64,000 nt of DNA from Burkholderia aenigmatica (GTDB lineage: Bacteria; Pseudomonadota; Gammaproteobacteria; Burkholderiales; Burkholderiaceae), in contig NZ_CABVQC010000012.1 in the NCBI RefSeq assembly GCF_902499175.1, positions 86,965 through 150,964 of the forward strand, written 5' to 3'. The position numbers were made by a program, and so were the translations under genes. Positions within the stretch are counted from its first letter, which is position 1. Each line of letters opens with the position of its first letter. The notes below the pieces were generated by a model. The model searched no databases and was not told the DNA's origin. It saw only the letters and a program-made list of their open reading frames with translations. This document shows, in pieces, positions 27,642 to 36,142 of this stretch.

Positions 27642-27962
27642 ATGACCGCGTACGCCATCGCCCACCTGCACGACGTCGAGATGTGCGACGACATCGTCGA
27701 GTACCTCGATCGCATCGACGGCACGCTTGCGCCGTTCGACGGCCATTTCGTGATTCACGGCGCGCGGCCGGAAATACGCGAAGGCGTATGGCGCGGCGAC
27801 CTGATCGCGATCGCGTTTCCCGATCTCGACACGGCACGCACGTGGTACGAATCGGCTGCGTACCGGCAGATCCAGCCGCTGCGCGCCCGACATGCGAGCG
27901 GCCCGCTGATCCTGATCGACGGCGTCGACGAACCGCACAAGGCGACCGACATCCTGCGCTGA
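27642..27962 (+). CDS. DUF1330 family protein
   Basis: This 106-aa ferredoxin-like-fold protein has typical DUF1330 features: an IVEYLDRIDGTLAPFDGHFVIHG stretch (residues about 18-40) and the helix FPDLDTARTWYESAAYRQIQPLR. The start follows AAGGAG. It is a single-gene unit convergent with udh. Proteins of this family are small cytoplasmic dimers with no established reaction. Confidence 0.85.
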   Translation: MTAYAIAHLHDVEMCDDIVEYLDRIDGTLAPFDGHFVIHGARPEIREGVWRGDLIAIAFPDLDTARTWYESAAYRQIQPLRARHASGPLILIDGVDEPHKATDILR

Positions 27963-27981
27963 TCGGCCACGCCGGCGGCGC

Positions 27982-28818
27982 TTACGACGCGTTGCGCTCC
28001 ATCGGCTCGCCGACGACGAACCCGCCGCCCTGGAACCGCTGCGCGGGATCGTCGTAGTCGGCGGTCGGCGCCGTCACCGGGAACAACCCGGCGAACTGCT
28101 CGGAGCTGTCGCGCGGGCGGAAGCCGAGAAAGCCGGCCTTCGTGTTGTCCCACCACTTCACCGGGTTGTCCGACGCGCCGTACACGATCGCGTGCCCGAC
28201 GCGGTTCGTCAGCAACGAACAGCGCACCAGCTCGATGAAGTCGCGATAGCTGAGGAACGTCACGAGCATGCGCGGATTCTTTGGCACTTCAAACGATGAG
28301 CCGATCCGCAGGCACACCGTCTCGATCCCGAAGCGGTCGAAGTAGTAACGCGACAGCGATTCGCCGAAGCACTTCGTCACGCCGTACAGGCTGTCGGGAC
28401 GCAGCGGCGAATCGGCGTCGAGCACTTCCGTGACCGGATGGAAACCGATCGCATGATTCGAGCTCGCGAACACGACGCGCTTCACGCCGTGCTTGCGCGC
28501 GGCTTCGTACAGGTTGTACGTGCCGGTGATGTTCGCGCCGACGAGATCGTCGAACGGCGCATCGACCGAAATGCCGCCGAGATGGACGATCGCGTCCACG
28601 CCGTCGACGAGCTGCATCACCGCGGCCCGGTCGGCCAGATCGACGACGCGGGTTTCTTCATGCGCGGCCGCGTCGCCGAGCGTCGCGATGTCGCTGACAC
28701 GCACGACGTCGGCCCAGTCGGCGAGCGCGCCGCGCAACTGGCGGCCGAGGTTGCCGGCCGCGCCCGTCAGCAGCAGGCGCCCGAACGGTTTGCGCGTGCC
28801 GGTGGATGAGGCGTTCAT
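27982..28818 (-). CDS. udh: Uronate dehydrogenase (NAD-dependent, SDR family)
   Basis: This 278-aa short-chain dehydrogenase oxidises D-galacturonate or D-glucuronate to the aldarolactone. The NAD-binding motif TGAAGNLGRQ (near residue 20) and the catalytic YGVTK (Tyr-x3-Lys) are both seen. Family-typical segments are VHLGGISVDAPF, FASSNHAIGFHP and LRIGSSFEVPKNPRML. The start is set at MNASSTG, after a GGAG site and downstream of a palindrome at 28845. It is divergent from a LacI regulator and near an MFS sugar-acid transporter sharing that palindrome, so uronate use is the likely pathway. Confidence 0.9.
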   Translation of the reverse strand: MNASSTGTRKPFGRLLLTGAAGNLGRQLRGALADWADVVRVSDIATLGDAAAHEETRVVDLADRAAVMQLVDGVDAIVHLGGISVDAPFDDLVGANITGTYNLYEAARKHGVKRVVFASSNHAIGFHPVTEVLDADSPLRPDSLYGVTKCFGESLSRYYFDRFGIETVCLRIGSSFEVPKNPRMLVTFLSYRDFIELVRCSLLTNRVGHAIVYGASDNPVKWWDNTKAGFLGFRPRDSSEQFAGLFPVTAPTADYDDPAQRFQGGGFVVGEPMERNAS

Positions 28819-28844
28819 TGAATCTCCTTGAATTTGACCGAATC

Positions 28845-28858
28845 GGAAAACGTTTTCC
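28845..28858. promoter_or_regulatory. LacI operator upstream of udh
   Basis: GGAAAACGTTTTCC is a perfect 14-bp palindrome centred on CG, typical of LacI-family sites. It lies 27 bp upstream of the udh start. Confidence 0.8.
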
Positions 28859-28980
28859 AACTATACGCGGGAGCGTCGCCGAACGTCAATGGCCGAACCC
28901 GTTCGCAGCCATCCGCACTTTCCCGATATCGCCGCGTGGCCGCGCGCACCCTTTTTCTGCCACAATCCGGCGTTATCGAA

Positions 28981-28994
28981 CGAAAACGTTACCC
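28981..28994. promoter_or_regulatory. Degenerate LacI operator upstream of the regulator gene
   Basis: CGAAAACGTTACCC matches 11 of 14 positions of the udh palindrome and ends 5 bp before the regulator's ATG. It is a plausible site for autoregulation. Confidence 0.5.
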
Positions 28995-28999
28995 TTCCG

Positions 29000-29992
29000 A
29001 TGAAAAAAGTTTCCCCGACGATCCGCGACGTGGCGGCGGAAGCCGGCGTGTCGGTCGCGACGGTATCGAAGTACGTGAACGGCACGCAGCGCTTCTCGCC
29101 GACCGTCGAGGCACGGCTCAAGGAATCGATCGAGCGTCTCGGCTACCGGTCGAACCCGCTTGCACGCTCGATGATCACCGGGCGCACGCGCACCATCGGC
29201 CTCGTGATCCTCGACATCAGCAACCCGCACTTCACGAACGTGGTGAAGGGCGCGAACCGCGTCGCGCTACAGCATGACTACACGCTGCTGCTCGTCGATA
29301 CCGAGGAGAACCAGACGCGCGAACGCTCGCTGATCGAAGCACTCGCGCAGCGCGTCGACGGGCTGATCGTCAGCACGCGGATGCCGGATGAAGAAGCCGG
29401 CTGGATGCTCGACCTCAACAAACCGCTCGTGCTGCTGCGTCGCAGCCCCGGCCTGCCGATTCCGAGCGTCGGCATCGACAACCGGCTGTCGACCTACATG
29501 CTCGCGCGTCACCTGCTCAATCTCGGCCACACGCGCATCGCGTATCTCGGCTTCGGCACCGCGCGCGTGAACGACGAGCGGATCCAGGGCGCGCGCGACT
29601 GCCTCGCCGAAGCCGGGCTCACGCTCGACGTGCACGATGCGCATGCGCCGACCGCCGAAGCCGGCGAACGCGCGTGCTCGCGCGTGATGCTCGGGCCGCA
29701 GCGCCCGCAGGCCGTGATTTGCTACAACGACCTGATCGCGCTCGGCTTCATGAAGGAAGCCGCGTCGCTCGGCTTCCGGCTGCCGCAGGATGTGTCGGTC
29801 GCGGGCATCGACAACGTGCCGTACGGCGAATATGCGGCGCCTGCGCTGACGACCGTCGACATCCAGAGCGAGAACATGGGCGAGCTCGCGATGCAGAAGC
29901 TGATCGACGCGCTCGCGGGGCGTACCGATGCGAGCTATTCGACGTTCGAGCCGCGGCTGATCATGCGCGCGTCGACGGCCGCGGCCGGCTGA
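29000..29992 (+). CDS. LacI-family transcriptional regulator of uronate genes
   Basis: This 330-aa LacI/GalR regulator has an N-terminal HTH (TIRDVAAEAGVSVATVSKYVNG, within residues 6-27), hinge helix (NPLARSMITGRT), and a periplasmic-binding-like sugar domain (IGLVILDISNPHF, FGTARVNDERIQGA, VSVAGIDN). The start at ATGAAAAAAG gives the standard LacI N terminus. It is divergent from udh. Palindromes of the same type precede udh, this gene and the MFS gene, so it should repress all three until a uronate or aldarate binds. Confidence 0.92.
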   Translation: MKKVSPTIRDVAAEAGVSVATVSKYVNGTQRFSPTVEARLKESIERLGYRSNPLARSMITGRTRTIGLVILDISNPHFTNVVKGANRVALQHDYTLLLVDTEENQTRERSLIEALAQRVDGLIVSTRMPDEEAGWMLDLNKPLVLLRRSPGLPIPSVGIDNRLSTYMLARHLLNLGHTRIAYLGFGTARVNDERIQGARDCLAEAGLTLDVHDAHAPTAEAGERACSRVMLGPQRPQAVICYNDLIALGFMKEAASLGFRLPQDVSVAGIDNVPYGEYAAPALTTVDIQSENMGELAMQKLIDALAGRTDASYSTFEPRLIMRASTAAAG

Positions 29993-30019
29993 GCGCCCCG
30001 CGTCGAGCCTTCAAAAGAA

Positions 30020-30049
30020 AACGCGCCGCCCAAGGGCGGCGCGTTCGTT
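30020..30049. terminator. Intrinsic terminator between the LacI and MFS genes
   Basis: An 11-bp perfect stem (AACGCGCCGCC with GGCGGCGCGTT) with a 4-nt loop has AAAAGAAA on its left and TCGTTTG on its right. It can terminate both convergent transcripts. Confidence 0.8.
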
Positions 30050-30094
30050 TGCGGACAGGCGATTACACGATTGAGCGATTAAGCGATCGCCTCG

Positions 30095-31387
30095 TCACGC
30101 GTCGAGCTGCGCGGGCTTCATCTTCGGCGTGAGCATGTGCATCACGCCCAACGCGATCAGGTAGGCCGACGCGCCGATCGCGAACAGCACCCAGTAGTGG
30201 CCCGTGCGCTGCAGCACCTGGCCGATCACTTCCGAGAACAGCACGCCGCCGATCGAACCGGCCATCCCGCCGATCCCGACCACCGATGCGACCGCGCGGC
30301 GCGGGAACAGGTCGGACGCCGTCGTGAACAGGTTCGCCGACCAGCCCTGGTGCGCGGCGGCGGCGAGGCCGACGATCAGCACCGCAGCCCACAGGCTCTG
30401 CACCTGCGACACGAATGCGATCGGCAGCACGCAGCACGCGCAGATCAGCATCGCCGTCTTGCGCGCGCCGTTCACGCTCCAGCCCGCGCGCAGCAGCATC
30501 GACGACAGCCAGCCGCCGCCGATGCTGCCGACCGTCGTCAGTGCATAGATGCAGACGAGCGGCAGGCCGATGTGCTGCATGTCCATCCCGCGCGATTCGT
30601 TGAGCCACTTCGGCAGCCAGAACAGGTAGAACCACCACACCGGGTCGGTCAGGAACTTGCCGATCAGGAACGCCCACGTCTCGCGCTTGCGGATCAGTTC
30701 GCCCCAGCGCGGCGCACCGGCGTTCGCGTTCGCCGCGTCGAGCGCTTCCGCTTCGTCGCGCGGCTCGTCGTACTCAGCGGCGAGCGCGCGCGTATCGGCC
30801 TGGCGATAGAACACGAGCCACACCGCGAGCCACACGAGGCCGATCGCGCCGATGATCACGAACGCCGCGCGCCAGCCGTAGGCCACCGCGATCGCCGGGA
30901 TGATCGCCGGCGCGAACACCGCGCCGATGTTCGCGCCCGAGTTGAAGATGCCGGTGGCAAGCGCGCGTTCGCGGCGCGGGAACCATTCGGCCGTCGTCTT
31001 GATCGCGGCCGGGAAGTTGCCGCCCTCGCCGATCCCGAGCAGCGCGCGCACGAACGCGAAGCCCATCACCGAGCCGACCGCCGCGTGCAGCATCGCGGCG
31101 ATACTCCACACCAGCATCGCCAGCGCATACGAAATGCGTGTGCCGAGCCGGTCGACGATGCGCCCGAAGCCGAGCAGGCCGAGCGCATAGAACGCGGAAA
31201 ACGCCATCACGATGCGGCCGTACTGCACCTGGCTCCAGCCGATGTCGTGCTGGAGCATCGGCGCGAGCAGGCCGAGGATCTGCCGATCCATGTAGTTGAT
31301 CACGGTCGCGAAAAACAGCAGCGCACAGACGGTCCAGCGGTAGCGGCTGGCGGCAGCGCGCACGACGCCGACGACGGCAGATTGCAT
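30095..31387 (-). CDS. MFS sugar-acid transporter (hexuronate/glucarate type)
   Basis: This 430-aa major facilitator with about 12 membrane segments belongs to the anion:cation symporter group (ExuT/GudP/GarP). Signature segments are INYMDRQILGLLAPML (after the first helix), GIGEGGNFPAAIKTTAEWFPRRERALATG and NSGANIGAVFAP. The middle loop is charged (residues about 215-250). It lies next to udh and its regulator and carries the same palindrome upstream, so it probably imports galacturonate, glucuronate or the aldarate. The start at MQSAVVGVV is preferred because the longer frame would include the operator. Confidence 0.9.
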   Translation of the reverse strand: MQSAVVGVVRAAASRYRWTVCALLFFATVINYMDRQILGLLAPMLQHDIGWSQVQYGRIVMAFSAFYALGLLGFGRIVDRLGTRISYALAMLVWSIAAMLHAAVGSVMGFAFVRALLGIGEGGNFPAAIKTTAEWFPRRERALATGIFNSGANIGAVFAPAIIPAIAVAYGWRAAFVIIGAIGLVWLAVWLVFYRQADTRALAAEYDEPRDEAEALDAANANAGAPRWGELIRKRETWAFLIGKFLTDPVWWFYLFWLPKWLNESRGMDMQHIGLPLVCIYALTTVGSIGGGWLSSMLLRAGWSVNGARKTAMLICACCVLPIAFVSQVQSLWAAVLIVGLAAAAHQGWSANLFTTASDLFPRRAVASVVGIGGMAGSIGGVLFSEVIGQVLQRTGHYWVLFAIGASAYLIALGVMHMLTPKMKPAQLDA

Positions 31388-31725
31388 GAATGTCTCCGAT
31401 ACGCGGCCGCGCCCGTCGCGCCGCACGATGTTCGTTGACCGGCGACCGGCGCCGGGGCGGACGGTTGCGCGCTGTCGCGCGCGGCCGATTCCGCCGATCA
31501 ATCTGGAAAACGTTTTTCAAAGGATAGGGCGTGTGCCGGCGCCCTGTCAGTCGGGGATTTCGATGAGTCATCTCAAATTGGTCGTGGCAAAAGAGACGAC
31601 TGTTTCGCCGCGTGGCATTAACCGTTTTTCCCGGATTTTCCTGACGGGCGCCCACGGGTGCGGCAACCGATACACATGTCCGATTCCAGCCAGAACCGGC
31701 GGCCGGGATGGTTTACAGTCGTCCC
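31388..31725. other. Divergent regulatory region, MFS and Ada-AlkA genes
   Basis: No gene is seen in this 338-bp region. Its left half holds the LacI-type operator for the MFS gene; the right half should hold the promoter of the repair gene, where I cannot pick a clear -35/-10 pair. Confidence 0.5.
31505..31518. promoter_or_regulatory. LacI operator upstream of the MFS transporter
   Basis: GGAAAACGTTTTTC matches 13 of 14 positions of the udh palindrome. It lies about 118 bp upstream of the transporter start. Confidence 0.75.
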
Positions 31726-33186
31726 ATGCTCCTCGATCCCGACACCTGCTACGACGCCCTGCTTTCGCGGAACCGCCGCTTCGACGGCTGGTTCTTCGTC
31801 GGCGTGGCGACGACCGGTGTGTATTGCCGCCCCGTCTGCCCAGTGAAGCCGCCGAAGGCCCAGAACTGCAGCTACTACCCGACCGCCGCGGCCGCCGAGA
31901 AAGCCGGCTTTCGACCCTGCATGCGCTGCCGCCCGGAGCTCGCGCCCGGCCACGGGCTGCTCGACCTGTCCGGCAATCTCGCCGACGCGGCCGCCACGCT
32001 GATCGAGGACGGTTTTCTGAACACCCATTCCGTCGACGCGCTCGCACAGCGTGTCGGGGTGACCGAGCGCCATCTGCGACGGATCTTCGGCACGCAGTTC
32101 GGCGTGTCGCCGGTCGAGTTCGCGCAGACGCACCGGCTGCTGATGGCCAAGCGGCTGCTGACCGATACCGCGCTGCCGGTGGCCGTCGTCGCGTCGACGG
32201 CCGGGTTCGGCAGCGTGCGGCGCTTCAACGACCTGTTCCTGCAGCGTTACGGCCTCAATCCATTGCGGCTGCGCAAAGGGGCCCGTGGATCGGCCGATGG
32301 CGACATGACGTTTCCGCTGCCGTACCGGCCGCCGTTCGCGTGGGACGACCTGATGCGCTTTCTCGCGCAGCGGCAGATCGATGGGGTCGAGCGGATCGAT
32401 GCGCAGGGTTATGCGCGTGTCGTCGACATGCCGACCCGGAACGGCAACGGTGAGAACGGGCGCGTCGCCGGCTGGCTGTCCGTCACGCACGTACCGCAGC
32501 GCTTCGCGCTGGCCGTCACCGTATCGCCCACGCTGACGCCGGTCGTACCGGCCGTGCTCGCGCGCGTGCGGCGGCTGTTCGATCTCGACAGCCGTCCCGA
32601 CGTGATCGACGCGCATCTCGGCGAACTCGCGAGCGGCGCGCCGGGCCTGCGTGTACCGGGCGCGTTCGACGGCGTCGAGATTGCGATCCGTGCGATCGTG
32701 GGCGAACGGCTGGCGGCAGCGCATGCAGGCACGCCGGTGCTGGCGCGCATCGCCGAACGTTTCGGCTCATCGGCGGAAGGCGCGCCGCCGGGCCTCACGC
32801 ACGCGCCGCCTTCCGCCGCGACGCTGGCCGCCCTGCCGCCTTCCGCCCTTGAAACGATCGGCATCGCGCGCGACGCCGCACAGGCGATCGTGTCGCTCGC
32901 CCGCGCAGTCGACGACGGCACGCTCGCGCTCGAACAGGTAGCGCCGCTCGACGCGACGCTGGCCGCGCTGCGCGCGCTGCCCGGCTTCGACGAACGCGCG
33001 GTGCAATACGTCGCGATGCGCGCGATGGCCTGGCCGAATGCGTTCCCGGCCGACGACGCGTGGCTTCCCGCCCGCACCGAACGCGCCCGTATGCCCTCAT
33101 CTGCGCCACATGCGGCGCGCTGGGCGCCGTGGCGCGCGTATGCCGCACTGCACGTGTGGCGCCTTCATGGAGATGTGTTGCGATGA
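31726..33186 (+). CDS. alkA: Ada N-domain / AlkA fusion: DNA-3-methyladenine glycosylase
   Basis: This 486-aa protein joins three parts. Residues 1-75 form the Ada zinc domain with Cys34, Cys38, Cys65 and Cys68, where the first Cys would accept a methyl from phosphotriesters. Residues about 85-185 form an AraC-type HTH (DALAQRVGVTERHLRRIF). Residues about 195-480 form AlkA_N plus the HhH-GPD glycosylase, with the catalytic Asp in FPADDAWLP. It therefore likely senses methylation, activates transcription and excises alkylated bases. The start MLLDPDTCYD is standard for the Ada domain. It overlaps ogt by ATGA. Confidence 0.93.
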   Translation: MLLDPDTCYDALLSRNRRFDGWFFVGVATTGVYCRPVCPVKPPKAQNCSYYPTAAAAEKAGFRPCMRCRPELAPGHGLLDLSGNLADAAATLIEDGFLNTHSVDALAQRVGVTERHLRRIFGTQFGVSPVEFAQTHRLLMAKRLLTDTALPVAVVASTAGFGSVRRFNDLFLQRYGLNPLRLRKGARGSADGDMTFPLPYRPPFAWDDLMRFLAQRQIDGVERIDAQGYARVVDMPTRNGNGENGRVAGWLSVTHVPQRFALAVTVSPTLTPVVPAVLARVRRLFDLDSRPDVIDAHLGELASGAPGLRVPGAFDGVEIAIRAIVGERLAAAHAGTPVLARIAERFGSSAEGAPPGLTHAPPSAATLAALPPSALETIGIARDAAQAIVSLARAVDDGTLALEQVAPLDATLAALRALPGFDERAVQYVAMRAMAWPNAFPADDAWLPARTERARMPSSAPHAARWAPWRAYAALHVWRLHGDVLR

Positions 33187-33716
33187 CTCCCGCTCACCTG
33201 ATTCCGAGCCCGCTGGGCGACATCGCCGTGCGCATCGAGGACGATGCGCTGACGGGCCTCTACTTCGTCGGCCAGAAATACTTCCCGCCGGTTGCGATCG
33301 TGACCGAAGCGGACGCGCGCGCGATGTCGCCGCTTGCGCGCAAGGTCGCGGAAGAAGTCGCCGAATACTTCACCGGCACGCGCGAGACGTTCTCGGTGCC
33401 GATCCACTTGCGCGGCACTGCGTTTCAGCGACGTGTCTGGAGGGAGTTGCTCGCGATTCCGTTCGGCGAACTCGTGACGTACGGCGAGATCACCGAGCGC
33501 GTCGGGTTGCCGATGAGCGGCGCGCGCGCAGTGGGCGGTGCGGTCGGCCGGAACCCGGTGTCGATCATGGTGCCGTGCCATCGCGTGGTCGGCGCGTCGG
33601 GCAGCCTGACCGGCTATGCGGGCGGCATCGATCGCAAGCGCGCGCTGCTGTCGCTCGAAGGCGCGGGGTTCGAGCGCGGTGCTCATCATCCGGTGCAGCA
33701 GGCGCTCGCGTTCTGA
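33183..33716 (+). CDS. ogt: Methylated-DNA--[protein]-cysteine S-methyltransferase
   Basis: This 177-aa suicide enzyme removes methyl groups from O6-methylguanine onto its own cysteine. The active site is VPCHRVVGASGSLTGYAGG, the classic PCHR motif, and the DNA-binding HTH precedes it (GTAFQRRVWRELLAIPFGELVTYGEI). Its ATG overlaps the stop of the Ada-AlkA gene, so both are translated from one message and are likely induced together by alkylation. Confidence 0.95.
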   Translation: MTPAHLIPSPLGDIAVRIEDDALTGLYFVGQKYFPPVAIVTEADARAMSPLARKVAEEVAEYFTGTRETFSVPIHLRGTAFQRRVWRELLAIPFGELVTYGEITERVGLPMSGARAVGGAVGRNPVSIMVPCHRVVGASGSLTGYAGGIDRKRALLSLEGAGFERGAHHPVQQALAF

Positions 33717-33735
33717 GTAGCGTTAAGCGACCGCG

Positions 33736-34554
33736 TCACGCGCTCAGCACAGGCCGGCGCGCTTCACGCTTCGCATACGCGCCGGGCGTCACGCGGAATT
33801 TCGCCTGGAACAGCGCGATGAACGACGACGTCGAGTCGTAGCCCAGTTGCGCGGCCACCGCGCCGATCGGCTCGCCGGCATCGAGCAGCGGCAGCGACGC
33901 AAGCAGCCGCACCGCCTGCCGCCATTCGGTGAACGACAGCCCCGTGTCCTGCCGGAACAGCCGCGACAGCGTGCGCCGCGTCGCGCCGACCTGATGCCCC
34001 CAATCGTCGAGACTGCGCGTATCGCCGGGAAACGCATGCAACGCACGCGCGATTTTCAGCAGACGCGGATCGCGCGGCAGCGGCACCGTCAGCGGCGCCT
34101 GTCGCATCCGCGCGATCCGGTCGGCGATCAGGCAGACGAGCGCCCCGTCCGGCCCGGTCTCGTCGTAGTTCACCGGCAAGTCGGCCGTGGCGATCACCAG
34201 CTCGCGCAGTAGCGGCGTCATGCTGAGGATCGCGCAATCGTCGTGCACGTCGTCGCGCGCGATCGCTGCATCGAGATACAGGCTGTGGAACGCGACGCAA
34301 TCACGCGTCGACACCGCATGCGGCACGTGCGGCGGAATCCACATCGCATAGTGCGGCGGCAGCAGGTGACGGCCCGACGGCGTCGACACCTCGAGCACGC
34401 CGCTCGTCGCATACATCAGCTGCGCCCATGGATGACTATGCGCGTCGACATTCGCGTTGCCGGGAATCTCGAACGCACGCACGAACAACGGCCTCGGCAG
34501 GCGCGCCATCGGCGGCACCGCGTAAGGGTCACCCGGTTGTCCCGCCAGCAACAT
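33736..34554 (-). CDS. AraC-family regulator with cupin N-terminal domain
   Basis: This 272-aa regulator has an N-terminal cupin-like sensor (DAHSHPWAQLMYATSGVLEV and later PPHYAMWIPPHVPHAV) and a C-terminal AraC double HTH (LSRLFRQDTGLSFTEWRQ and LGYDSTSSFIALFQAKFRVTPGAY). The layout matches the NimR/YeaM group that usually controls a neighbouring exporter. No exporter lies beside it here, so the target is unknown. The start follows a GGAGG site. It converges with ogt and is divergent from panB. Confidence 0.9.
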   Translation of the reverse strand: MLLAGQPGDPYAVPPMARLPRPLFVRAFEIPGNANVDAHSHPWAQLMYATSGVLEVSTPSGRHLLPPHYAMWIPPHVPHAVSTRDCVAFHSLYLDAAIARDDVHDDCAILSMTPLLRELVIATADLPVNYDETGPDGALVCLIADRIARMRQAPLTVPLPRDPRLLKIARALHAFPGDTRSLDDWGHQVGATRRTLSRLFRQDTGLSFTEWRQAVRLLASLPLLDAGEPIGAVAAQLGYDSTSSFIALFQAKFRVTPGAYAKREARRPVLSA

Positions 34555-34631
34555 AAGATGTCCTCCGAAGGTCATTGCACGAACGAGCGCGATGCTACCG
34601 TGGCGGCTCTTCTTTCACACGGCTTCCGTTC

Positions 34632-35489
34632 ATGAGCGCTCATACCCGCACCACCCGCAAGACCGTCACCGCGATCCGATCGACCAAGGGCATCGGCAGC
34701 CTCGTGTCGCTGACCGCGTATTCCGCACCGATGGCGAAGCTGGTCGACGAGGTGGCCGACGTGATCATCGTCGGCGACTCCGTCGGCATGGTGCTGTACG
34801 GGATGCCCGATACGCTGCGCGTCACGCTCGACATGATGATTGCACACGGTGCAGCCGTCGTGCGCGGCGCCGCGCAGGCGTGCGTCGTCGTCGACCTGCC
34901 GTTCTCGACCTACCAGGAATCGCCCGCGCAAGCGTATCGCTCCGCCGCGCGCCTGCTCTCCGAAACCGGCGCGCAGGCCGTGAAGCTCGAAGGCGGCAGC
35001 GAAATGGCCGACACGATCCGCTTCCTGACCGAGCGCGGTATCCCGGTGATGGCGCACGTCGGCCTCATGCCGCAGCAGGCCAACGCGATGGGCGGCTTCC
35101 GCGCGCAGGGCATGGACCCGCGTTCGGCCGCGCAGGTGTTCGACGCCGCGTGCTCGGCCGAACGGGCCGGCGCGTTCAGCGTTGTCGTCGAAGGCACTGC
35201 CGAAGCGCTCGCGCGCCATATCACCGAAACACTGACGATCCCGACCATCGGCATCGGCGCATCGCCCGCGTGCGACGGGCAGGTGCTCGTGACCGAGGAC
35301 ATGATCGGCGCATTCGATGCATACACGCCGCGCTTCGTGAAGCGTTATGCCGATGCGAATGCGGTGATGCGCGATGCGATTCGTCAGTACGCACACGACG
35401 TGCGGCAGCGTGTGTTCCCGGACCCCGCGCATTGCTTCGGGTACGGCAAGCCGCTGCAACTGGTGGACGTGGCCGACGCGACTGCGTGA
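34632..35489 (+). CDS. panB: 3-methyl-2-oxobutanoate hydroxymethyltransferase
   Basis: This 285-aa PanB-type TIM-barrel enzyme transfers a hydroxymethyl group from 5,10-methylene-THF to alpha-ketoisovalerate to give ketopantoate in pantothenate synthesis. Motifs include [29 protein letters not shown] (Mg site), VKLEGG, and [12 protein letters not shown]. No panC or panD is adjacent, so this may be a second copy with a separate role. It converges with the AsnC/Lrp gene with 5 bp between stops. Confidence 0.93.
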   Translation: MSAHTRTTRKTVTAIRSTKGIGSLVSLTAYSAPMAKLVDEVADVIIVGDSVGMVLYGMPDTLRVTLDMMIAHGAAVVRGAAQACVVVDLPFSTYQESPAQAYRSAARLLSETGAQAVKLEGGSEMADTIRFLTERGIPVMAHVGLMPQQANAMGGFRAQGMDPRSAAQVFDAACSAERAGAFSVVVEGTAEALARHITETLTIPTIGIGASPACDGQVLVTEDMIGAFDAYTPRFVKRYADANAVMRDAIRQYAHDVRQRVFPDPAHCFGYGKPLQLVDVADATA

Positions 35490-35494
35490 TCGCA

Positions 35495-35986
35495 CTACGC
35501 GCGCGTGCGCATCGCATGCGCAACCCGCGCGTTCGCTTCGAATTTCGCGCGATGTGTCGAGAAGAACGTCCGCACGTTGCGGACGTTCGACGCGCCGGTG
35601 AACAAGCGTCGCGCGAATTCGTCGTATTCGGCGACGTCGGCCAGATCGGCCACCACGACGAAATCCGGCCCCGGCGACACGCGATAGCACTGCGTGACGG
35701 CCGGCTCCGCGCACACGTACGCTTCGAACGCGTCGTAGTCTTCGGCTGTCTGCCGGTCGAGGCTGATCTCGATCAGCGCGGTGACGGCAGTGCCGATCGC
35801 CACCGGATCGAGCACCGCGACCTGCCGGCGGATCACGCCGGCCTCCATCAGCCGCCGCACGCGGCGCATGCAGGTGGGCGGCGACGACAGCGCGCGCTCG
35901 GCCAGTTGCAGGTTCGATACCGACGCGTCGTCCTGCAGGATCGCGAGGATGCGCAGGTCGAGATCGTCGAGGGTGATGCCGGCCAT
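35495..35986 (-). CDS. Lrp/AsnC-family transcriptional regulator
   Basis: This 163-aa regulator has the N-terminal HTH (LDDLDLRILAILQDDASVSNLQLAERALSSPPTCMRRVRRL, residues about 6-46, given by its ends LDDLDL and RVRRL) and the C-terminal RAM effector domain (ALIEISLDRQ, VSPGPDFVVVADLADVAEYDEFA). Such proteins respond to amino acids. It is divergent from glmS, and two copies of a TGAAATTTAATTTCA palindrome occupy the shared region, so it likely controls itself and glmS. Confidence 0.92.
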   Translation of the reverse strand: MAGITLDDLDLRILAILQDDASVSNLQLAERALSSPPTCMRRVRRLMEAGVIRRQVAVLDPVAIGTAVTALIEISLDRQTAEDYDAFEAYVCAEPAVTQCYRVSPGPDFVVVADLADVAEYDEFARRLFTGASNVRNVRTFFSTHRAKFEANARVAHAMRTRA

Positions 35987-36010
35987 CGGCGGCTCCTTCC
36001 GGTCAGGACG

Positions 36011-36025
36011 TGAAATTTAATTTCA
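36011..36025. promoter_or_regulatory. Lrp-type palindrome, copy 1
   Basis: TGAAATTTAATTTCA is a perfect 15-bp palindrome, strikingly AT-rich in this GC-rich genome, 25 bp upstream of the AsnC/Lrp start. The site type fits Lrp/AsnC binding. Confidence 0.75.
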
Positions 36026-36069
36026 ACATGATAGACGATCTGCCATTCATTTCATTTGTAATTGTATTT

Positions 36070-36084
36070 TGAAATTTAATTCCA
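36070..36084. promoter_or_regulatory. Lrp-type palindrome, copy 2
   Basis: TGAAATTTAATTCCA matches copy 1 at 14 of 15 positions and lies 59 bp from it, 59 bp upstream of glmS. Paired sites in a divergent promoter fit cooperative Lrp-family binding. Confidence 0.7.
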
Positions 36085-36142
36085 TTTAGGCCGCTCTACC
36101 ATCGCTCTCACTGATCCAGACAGGACATTTACGGAGCGCGAT

